Shown: in pieces, positions 58,319 through 64,000 of the stretch
Position numbering within the stretch: the first letter of the stretch is position 1
How the letters are laid out: each line of letters starts with the position of its first letter
Source: Amycolatopsis orientalis DSM 43388
GTDB lineage: Bacteria > Actinomycetota > Actinomycetes > Mycobacteriales > Pseudonocardiaceae
Assembly (NCBI RefSeq): GCF_000411975.1
Contig: NZ_ASXG01000124.1
Location: 150,296 to 214,295, forward strand
Direction: 5' to 3'
DNA: 64,000 nt
Made by a program: the position numbers and the translations under genes
Notes under the pieces: generated by a model
What the model saw: only the letters and a program-made list of their open reading frames with translations
The model's database searches: none
What the model was told of the DNA's origin: nothing

Positions 58319-59725
58319 ATGCCTCACTTGACGAGCCGCGCCGAGCCCGCGGTCGCCGCGCCGTCCTGGGTTCCGCTGGTCGCCGCGTGCGTCGGCACGT
58401 TCCTGCTGCTGGTCTACACCAGCATCGTCACCGTCGCGCTGCCCGCGATCGGGGCCGGACTCGGCGCGGGATACGGCCAGCTGCAATGGATCGTCGACGT
58501 CTTCACCGTGGCGCTCGCCGGGCTCCTGCTGGGTTTCGGCTCGCTGAGCGACCTGCTCGGCCGCAAGCGCGTCTACCTCGCCGGCTTGGTCCTGTTCTCC
58601 CTCGCCACGCTCGTCTGCGGCTTGTCCGCGACACCCGGCGAGCTGATCGCCGCGCGGGTTGTGCAGGGGGTCGCGGGTGCGGCGATGTTCGCGACGATCC
58701 TGCCGCTGGTCGGGCTGACCTACGAGGGTCGCGACCGGGCCCGGGCGTTCGCGATTTGGGGGACGGTCGCCGGAGTGGCCAGCGCGGTCGGCACCTTCTC
58801 CGGCGGGGTGGTCGCCCAGTTGCTCGGTTGGCGGTGGATTTTCTTCGCCTCCCTGCCCATGTGCGTGGCCGCGATCGTCATGGCGGCGACTTCGTTGAAG
58901 GAGAGCCCGCGAGCGCGCGGCCGCCGTGTCGACTACCCGGGCATCGGCACGTTCTCGCTGGCCGCGACCGGACTCACCTATTCCGTCATCACCGGCGGCG
59001 ATCGCGGATGGACTTCGACCGGCGCGGTGCTCGGCTATCTCGTCACGGCGGTCGCCGTCGCGGCGTTCGTGGTGGTGGAACGCCGCAGCAGCGCGCCGAT
59101 GGTGCCGCCCAGCTTGTTCGGCACGCGCCGGTTCCTCGGCGTGCTGCTCGTCGCGTTCAGCTACTACTTCGCCGGATTCGGTGCGCTGCCAGTGATTTCG
59201 CTCTGGCTGCAGAACGCCACCGGACTCAGCTCGGCGGCGACGTCGGCGGTGCTGGCGTCGCAGCTGGTGGTGTTAGTGGTGGTGTCGGCGCTGATCAGCG
59301 GCCGGCTGCACGCGAGATCGCCGGGCCGGGTACTGGGCGGCGCGACGATGCTGCTCGGCCTCGGCTGCCTGACCGCGGTCGCGGTGCTGGCCAGCCCGAC
59401 CTGGCCCGCCCTGCTGCCGGCGCTGGTCCTGACCGGAATCGGCGCGGGCATCGTGTCGCCGGTCTTCCCAGCGGTCGCGATCGCCTCGGTGCCCTCGGAA
59501 TACGGCGGTACAGCCGGCGCCGCCGCGAACAGCTCGCGGCAACTCGGCCTGGCGCTCGGAATCGCGGTGACCGGCGCGGTCTACGCGACCCGCGGCGAGG
59601 GCAGCGAGGGAGCGACGCAGGGGGTGTTGCTCGTGTTGCTGCTGTGCGGCGTGCTCGCTGTGGTGAGCGGTCTTGCGGCCGGCTGGCTGTTGCGGGACAA
59701 GACCGGGGGCAATGTTCAGGAATGA
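58319..59725 (+). CDS. MFS drug exporter, DHA2 (14-helix, EmrB/QacA) type
   Basis: A 468-residue proton-driven multidrug or metabolite exporter with about 14 helices. Motifs include LQWIVDVFTVALAGLLLGFG, the loop LSDLLGRKRVYLAGL (motif A), RVVQGVAGAAMFATILPLVG and motif C-like GVASAVGTFSGGVV. Divergent from the CGNR regulator. Promoters of both genes must overlap in the 26-bp gap, which is AT-rich (TATTACAG). Confidence 0.9.
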   Translation: MPHLTSRAEPAVAAPSWVPLVAACVGTFLLLVYTSIVTVALPAIGAGLGAGYGQLQWIVDVFTVALAGLLLGFGSLSDLLGRKRVYLAGLVLFSLATLVCGLSATPGELIAARVVQGVAGAAMFATILPLVGLTYEGRDRARAFAIWGTVAGVASAVGTFSGGVVAQLLGWRWIFFASLPMCVAAIVMAATSLKESPRARGRRVDYPGIGTFSLAATGLTYSVITGGDRGWTSTGAVLGYLVTAVAVAAFVVVERRSSAPMVPPSLFGTRRFLGVLLVAFSYYFAGFGALPVISLWLQNATGLSSAATSAVLASQLVVLVVVSALISGRLHARSPGRVLGGATMLLGLGCLTAVAVLASPTWPALLPALVLTGIGAGIVSPVFPAVAIASVPSEYGGTAGAAANSSRQLGLALGIAVTGAVYATRGEGSEGATQGVLLVLLLCGVLAVVSGLAAGWLLRDKTGGNVQE

Positions 59726-60010
59726 CCGCGGTTTCGCCGGCTGACCGGGCTGGAATTGCGGTGACTGCTGTTGTTCGGCCTCGCCGACGGATCTGTCCAC
59801 AATGGAACTTCGTCTCGCCGGAGTCGCCTGCAACTGGAGTTCACCCGACCGGTTTGGACTCCCGGCGGACCCGCGCCACACCAAGGACTGCACCCTGGGC
59901 GGCTCGTCGAACGGACCAGCGCAGCGGCCTCCCGACGGCCGCGAAACGCGCCGGGAACACGGACTGGCCCACATCGTCGCGGCAATCCGTTGGCAGAGCA
60001 GCGAATACGG
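59726..60010. other. Noncoding segment upstream of a tandem repeat
   Basis: No supported gene in 59726-60512. This part includes one TCCACAATGGA motif (59796-59806) and, near its end, what may be a decayed extra unit of the following tandem repeat. Confidence 0.5.
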
Positions 60011-60320
60011 CTGTTCGCGGCGTCGTCAGCTTTCCCGCGCCAGGGTAGGGCAGTCGCAGGCACCCGCCGTGGCTTCGCGGGCATGCCTGCGCGGCGGACG
60101 TAGCCGTTCGCGGCGCGGTCGGCTTTCCCGTGCCAGGGGAGAGCGGCCGCAGGTGCCCGCCGTGGCATCACGAGCCTCTGCCAGCGCAGCGGACGTAACT
60201 GTTCGCGACGCCGTCAGCTTCCGCGCGGCAGGGGAGAGCAGCCGCAGGCGCCCGCGTGGCATCGCGAGCCTGTGCCATCGCAGCAGACCTAGCCGCTCGC
60301 GACACTGCCAATTCCCGCGC
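60011..60320 (+). repeat. Tandem repeat of about 94 bp, three units and a partial fourth
   Basis: Units begin with YYGYTCGCGRC at 60011, 60104, 60199 and 60293 (periods 93, 95 and 94). Shared blocks within each unit are TTCCCG-like sequence, CAGGGGAGAGC, CGCAGGYRCCCGC, GTGGCATC and GCGCAGCGGACGTA. Spacing is not a multiple of three and differs between units, so it is not coding. Confidence 0.85.
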
Positions 60321-60512
60321 ACCAGGCCGGTCCAGGCCGACCGCCCGCTACGGGGCAGGCCCAGTCAACCCTCCGCCGCGAGCCCCTCCTCACCAATCCA
60401 AATCAACCCACCACAACATCACTCCCCCACTACGGTCATCACCCCCCTGGCCCATCCCTCCTCTCGCACGCGGAGCCTGGGCCCCTTCCTCACGCATGCC
60501 CGCGCCCCCGCC
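60321..60512. other. Pyrimidine-rich noncoding stretch
   Basis: A strongly C/A-rich strand (about 60360-60470) with few G, ending at the convergent GNAT gene stop. No gene or clear terminator seen. Confidence 0.5.
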
Positions 60513-61037
60513 TCACCGCCGAAAATGCCGCGCCACCACCCCGTCTCGCTCCTCCTCCACGTACTCCGCGAACCCCAGCTTCTCCACCACCCGCAACGAA
60601 GGCGTGTTCGTCGCCGTCACCGTGATCAGCACCGGAATCGCCGGGATCTCCCGTTCCGCCCACTCCAGCGCCGCCCGCGCCGCCTCCGCCGCGTAGCCCT
60701 TTCCCCACGCCGACGGGCGGAAGCGGTACGCCAGGTTCAGCACCGTCTCGCCCCGGAACTCCCGGTTGCGCACTCCGGTCATGCCGATCACGTCCGAACC
60801 GTCGGCGGCTTCCGGCCTGCCTCGCTCCCGGACCGCCAGGTACCCGTAGCCGAACTCCGCCCAGTGCTCGAGCCAGCTGTCGAACGTCACCTGGACGGTC
60901 GCGGTGTCCGACGGAAACGGGTTGTGCCGGTTCGTCTCCGGGTCGGTCTCGATCTCCACCACCGCCTGCCGGTCGGTCTCCACGAAGCGCCGCAGCACCA
61001 GCCTTTCCGTCACGATCTCTGTCACGCCCCCGACCAT
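60513..61037 (-). CDS. GNAT acetyltransferase, RimJ/RimL type
   Basis: A 174-residue acetyltransferase: TERLVLRRFVETDRQAVVEI start, LAYRFRPSAWGKGYAAEAAR with the acetyl-CoA P-loop, and VTATNTPSLRVVEKLGFAEY near the end, as in ribosomal-protein-type or small-molecule acetylases (RimJ-like). The ATG at 61037 is used; a GTG at 61025 with GGGGG before it is equally possible. Divergent from the hydrolase gene. Confidence 0.87.
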   Translation of the reverse strand: MVGGVTEIVTERLVLRRFVETDRQAVVEIETDPETNRHNPFPSDTATVQVTFDSWLEHWAEFGYGYLAVRERGRPEAADGSDVIGMTGVRNREFRGETVLNLAYRFRPSAWGKGYAAEAARAALEWAEREIPAIPVLITVTATNTPSLRVVEKLGFAEYVEEERDGVVARHFRR

Positions 61038-61089
61038 AACGACGGGGTCCGACAAATATCGCGGCAAAAAACCAGAGACAATCTCCGCC

Positions 61090-61827
61090 ATGACCGAACT
61101 GCCGTTGGTGCTCCTGCACGCCTTCCCGCTCGACGCCCGCATGTGGGACCTGGTCCGCGCGCCGCTCGCGGAACGTTTCCGGGTCATTACGCCCGACCAG
61201 CGGGGTCTCGGCCGGAGCCCGCTGCCGGAGACCGAAGCCGAGCCGGATCTGGCTGACGCCGCGCGGGACGTCGTCGCGCTCCTCGACAAGCTCGAACTCG
61301 ATCAGGTGGTTCTCGGCGGCTGCTCGATGGGCGGCTACCTCGCGATGGCGCTGCTGCGACAGGCACCCGAGCGCGTCGGGGGACTGGTGCTCATCGACAC
61401 CAAGGCCACCGCGGACACCCCCGAAGTCGCGCAGACCCGGCTCGACGTCGCGAACCGCGCCGAGGCCGAGGGCGTCCAAGGCTGGCTCGCCGACGCGAAC
61501 CTGCCGAAACTGCTGGCCGACACCGCGTCTGACGACGTTCGCGCGCGCGTGCGCGTACTGATCGACGCGCAGCCGCCGTCCGGGGTCGCCTGGGCCGCGC
61601 GGGCGATCCGCAACCGGCCTGATTCCGTTGATCTGCTGCGCGAGATCGACGTCCCGGCGCTCGTCATCGTGGGGGACCGCGACGCGCTCACTCCGCTCGA
61701 CGCGGCCAACACCATGGTCGATGCGCTGCCTAACGCGACCCTCGCGGTCCTCCCGGACGTCGGGCACCTGACGCCGCTGGAGGACCCGGCTGGCGTGGTC
61801 GAAGCCATCTTCGGCTGGGTCAGCTGA
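61090..61827 (+). CDS. Alpha/beta hydrolase (BioH/PcaD-like)
   Basis: A 245-residue hydrolase. LVLLHAFPLDARMWDLV is the oxyanion region, GGCSMGGYLAMALLRQ the nucleophile elbow (GCSMGG), VIVGDRDALTPL the acid and DVGHLTPLEDP the His. Looks like a small-molecule esterase or enol-lactone hydrolase; substrate unknown. ATG at 61090 chosen for the conserved MTELPLVLLHAFPL start. The 3' end overlaps the convergent phosphotransferase by 8 nt. Confidence 0.87.
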   Translation: MTELPLVLLHAFPLDARMWDLVRAPLAERFRVITPDQRGLGRSPLPETEAEPDLADAARDVVALLDKLELDQVVLGGCSMGGYLAMALLRQAPERVGGLVLIDTKATADTPEVAQTRLDVANRAEAEGVQGWLADANLPKLLADTASDDVRARVRVLIDAQPPSGVAWAARAIRNRPDSVDLLREIDVPALVIVGDRDALTPLDAANTMVDALPNATLAVLPDVGHLTPLEDPAGVVEAIFGWVS

Positions 61828-62650
61828 AATATTCGGCCGCCGCGGCGCGCGCTTCGCCTAGCCGGTGCGGGAAACGCTGCGCGAGCAGGAACCGCCACGC
61901 GACCGCGAAGAGCGAGCGAAGCTGCGTACACGTCTCGAGGACGGCTTCGTCCGCTTCGCCCGGGTAAGCGGCGAGGAACTCCGGCCCGCCCTGTCGCGCG
62001 AGGATCGCCAGGTCCCATTCGAGCGGCCCGCGCCAGGTGTCCTCGAAATCGAGCCAGCACGGGCCGTCTGCGGTCTCGATGAGATTGCCGGGGTGGGCGT
62101 CGCCATGCAGAACCTGAACCGGGCCGGACGGCAGCAGCGCGGCGAGCCGTTCGGTCTCCGCGCGGATCCGGTCGGCGAAACCGTCCAGCAACGGGCCGCT
62201 GCGGGCGACGGTGTCCAGGAGTTCGCCGACCGGGCCGCGGGAGGGCAGGTCGCCCGGATAGTCGCGCAGCGCGGCGTGGACCCGGGCGAGCGACCGGGCG
62301 GTCTCGTCCGGCCCGTGCCGATGGTCCGGATCGTGCGGGGTCCAGTGCCAGAGCGTGACCGGCAATCCCTCGGCGAAATGGGGTCCGGCCGGGGGATCCG
62401 CGGCCGGTGAGACGACGCGCACACCACGTTCGGTGAGGTACGCCGAAAGGGCGACGTCCCGTTCGAGCCACGCGGTCGCGTCCGGCCGCAGCAGCCGGGT
62501 GGTGGCCGGGACCCTCGCCACGACCGGACCCATCCTCACCAGCACGTTCGAGCGTTCGTGCAGCACCTCGGCGGCATCGGCCGGGAGGCCGAACCGCCGG
62601 CCGACGGCCAGCGCGGCGGAGACCGCCGCGGCGCGGTACGGGTCGGTCAT
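61820..62650 (-). CDS. Aminoglycoside-phosphotransferase-family protein
   Basis: A 276-residue protein-kinase-like phosphotransferase. The catalytic loop VLHGDAHPGNLIE and the metal site CWLDFEDTWRGPLEWDLA are intact. Nothing in the sequence indicates an antibiotic substrate; many such actinobacterial proteins phosphorylate sugars or other metabolites. ATG start at 62650. Confidence 0.85.
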   Translation of the reverse strand: MTDPYRAAAVSAALAVGRRFGLPADAAEVLHERSNVLVRMGPVVARVPATTRLLRPDATAWLERDVALSAYLTERGVRVVSPAADPPAGPHFAEGLPVTLWHWTPHDPDHRHGPDETARSLARVHAALRDYPGDLPSRGPVGELLDTVARSGPLLDGFADRIRAETERLAALLPSGPVQVLHGDAHPGNLIETADGPCWLDFEDTWRGPLEWDLAILARQGGPEFLAAYPGEADEAVLETCTQLRSLFAVAWRFLLAQRFPHRLGEARAAAAEYFS

Positions 62651-62785
62651 TCCGTGATCTAACCAGCCGGTGCGCGCGACTGTCGGTAGCGAGGGCTACG
62701 ATCCCCTTGACCGCCCGGATCAGGCCCGCCTGAGCCCGAGCGCCCCGAAGTTGACCACCACCAGGCTGCAGTGTTGGAGGCAGGA

Positions 62786-64000
62786 GTGACGGCCGTAGCC
62801 CCCAAGCCGATCGCAACGCGCCCGTATCCCGCGCGCGAGACGGCAAAGGGTTCGTACCTGCTGCGGTTGTTCCGCACGACGGACCACAAGCAGATCGGGA
62901 TCATGTATCTGGTCTCGTCGTTCGCCTTCTTCATGATCGGCGGCGCGATGGCCATGCTCATCCGGACGGAGCTCGCCCAGCCGGGCCAGCAGTTCCTGTC
63001 CCAGGAGCAGTACAACCAGCTGTTCACCATGCACGGCACGGTGATGCTGCTGCTGTACGCGACGCCGAGCCTGTTCGGGTTCGCGAACTTCGTCCTGCCG
63101 CTGCAGATCGGCTCGCCCGACGTGGCGTTCCCGCGGCTGAACGCGTTCTCCTACTGGCTGTTCCTGTTCGGCAGCCTGATCGTGCTGTCCGGCTTCCTGA
63201 CGCCCGGCGGCGCCGCCGACTTCGGCTGGTTCGCCTACACGCCGCTCTCGGACGCCATCCACTCGCCCGGCGTCGGTGCCGACCTGTGGATCGCCGGCCT
63301 GGCGGTTTCCGGTCTCGGCACCATCCTCGGCGCGGTCAACATGATCACCACGGTGGTCTGCCTGCGCGCACCGGGCATGACGATGTACCGGATGCCGATC
63401 TTCACCTGGAACATCCTGATCACGAGCATCCTGATCCTGCTCGCGTTCCCGATCCTCACCGCGGCCCTGTTCGGCCTGATGGCGGACCGGCACCTCGGCG
63501 CCCACGTGTTCGACCCGGCCAACGGCGGGGTGATCCTGTGGCAGCACCTGTTCTGGTTCTTCGGCCACCCCGAGGTGTACATCGTCGCGCTGCCGTTCTT
63601 CGGGATCGTGTCGGAGATCTTCCCGGTCTTCAGCCGCAAGCCGGTGTTCGGCTACAAGGGCCTGGTCTTCGCGACGCTGTCGATCGCGGCGCTGTCGGTG
63701 GCGGTGTGGGCGCACCACATGTACGCGACCGGCGCGGTCCTGCTGCCGTTCTTCTCCTTCATGACGTTCCTCATCGCGGTCCCGACCGGCGTGAAGTTCT
63801 TCAACTGGATCGGCACGATGTGGAAGGGCCAGCTGTCCTTCGAGACGCCGATGATCTTCTCGATGGGCTTCATCGTCACGTTCCTCTTCGGCGGTCTGAC
63901 CGGCATCATGCTGGCCGCCCCGGCGATCGACTTCCACGTGTCGGACAGCTACTTCGTGGTGGCGCACTTCCACTACGTCCTCTACGGCACGATCGTGTTC
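62786..64000 (+). CDS. ctaD: Cytochrome c oxidase (aa3 type) subunit I, N-terminal 405 residues (runs off window)
   Basis: Haem-copper oxidase catalytic subunit. The frame is open from GTG 62786, with GGAGG 5 nt upstream, to the last base. Heme a ligand His is in LFTMHGTVMLLLY; the CuB/Tyr motif WQHLFWFFGHPEVYIVALP and the two further CuB histidines in WAHHMYATG are present; VVAHFHYVLYG near the window end carries the haem a3/a ligands. In actinobacteria this subunit serves the cytochrome bcc-aa3 supercomplex. Confidence 0.97.
   Translation, partial: MTAVAPKPIATRPYPARETAKGSYLLRLFRTTDHKQIGIMYLVSSFAFFMIGGAMAMLIRTELAQPGQQFLSQEQYNQLFTMHGTVMLLLYATPSLFGFANFVLPLQIGSPDVAFPRLNAFSYWLFLFGSLIVLSGFLTPGGAADFGWFAYTPLSDAIHSPGVGADLWIAGLAVSGLGTILGAVNMITTVVCLRAPGMTMYRMPIFTWNILITSILILLAFPILTAALFGLMADRHLGAHVFDPANGGVILWQHLFWFFGHPEVYIVALPFFGIVSEIFPVFSRKPVFGYKGLVFATLSIAALSVAVWAHHMYATGAVLLPFFSFMTFLIAVPTGVKFFNWIGTMWKGQLSFETPMIFSMGFIVTFLFGGLTGIMLAAPAIDFHVSDSYFVVAHFHYVLYGTIVF

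Noticed and set aside
60011..60320. CRISPR array
   Set aside because: The repeated unit is about 94 bp throughout with no unique spacers, and no cas genes are present.
5446..60512. tRNA or other structural RNA genes in intergenic regions
   Set aside because: No T-loop-like GGTTCRANTCC with matching acceptor stems was found in any gap checked by eye.

Overview
The window is high-GC DNA from an actinomycete, most likely a Pseudonocardiaceae member close to Amycolatopsis. The supporting signs are the hom-thrC-thrB-rho-rpmE-prfA-prmC-(YrdC/Sua5)-wecA-atpBEFHAGDC-DUF2550-cobO-murA order, abundant GTG starts, the NucS mismatch-repair nuclease, MurA with Asp in place of the catalytic Cys, a very long Arg/Asn/Asp-rich Rho, an F420-type oxidoreductase and DUF3558/CGNR-type genes. 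This is inferred from gene content and order; no database search was possible. No tRNA, rRNA, CRISPR array, prophage or insertion sequence was seen.

Layout. 1-3053: end of hom, then thrC and thrB (threonine from aspartate semialdehyde). 3104-5486: rho with its own promoter, a leader of about 320 nt and a strong terminator. 5485-6526: two secreted proteins on the minus strand. 6760-12513: rpmE, prfA and prmC (translation), with prfA and prmC separated by a membrane protein, an F420-type oxidoreductase, a hydrolase and a MerR regulator. 12826-16344: two secreted proteins, one a zinc metalloprotease whose 5' end is a 15-bp minisatellite. 16609-26939: YrdC/Sua5, WecA, AtpI-like protein, the complete F1Fo ATP synthase operon and DUF2550. 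27041-28946: cobalamin adenosyltransferase and MurA.

28993-34927 is accessory: a TetR-controlled three-gene operon with two perfect 20-bp operators, a LysE exporter, three tandem copies of a small membrane PH-like protein and a DUF6191 protein. 34978-37002 is a B12-dependent MeaA mutase. 37551-40602 is an ectoine/hydroxyectoine-type ABC importer (ehuBCDA). 40586-44380: cysteine hydrolase, GlxA regulator, ECHDC3-like hydratase, NUDIX hydrolase and NucS. 44381-45082 is a gene-poor stretch holding a decayed L7/L12-like domain. 45083-51296: membrane proteins, an SSS symporter, a lipoprotein and the PTS-type dihydroxyacetone kinase dhaKLM. 51413-59725: a two-copy 3-hydroxyacyl-CoA dehydrogenase, an Lrp/PLP-lyase pair, FmdB, a phosphodiesterase, a TetR remnant and a CGNR/MFS pair. 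59726-60512 is noncoding and carries a tandem repeat of about 94 bp. The window closes with GNAT, hydrolase, phosphotransferase and the start of ctaD.

The most unusual material is not a single gene cluster but DNA-level structure: twin DosR/DevR-like boxes ahead of the atp operon, a recurrent TCCACWRTGGA motif found in genes in one fixed reading frame, two families of long palindromes placed at gene ends, minisatellites, and the triplicated PH-like genes. I did not find a clear new defence or biosynthetic system.
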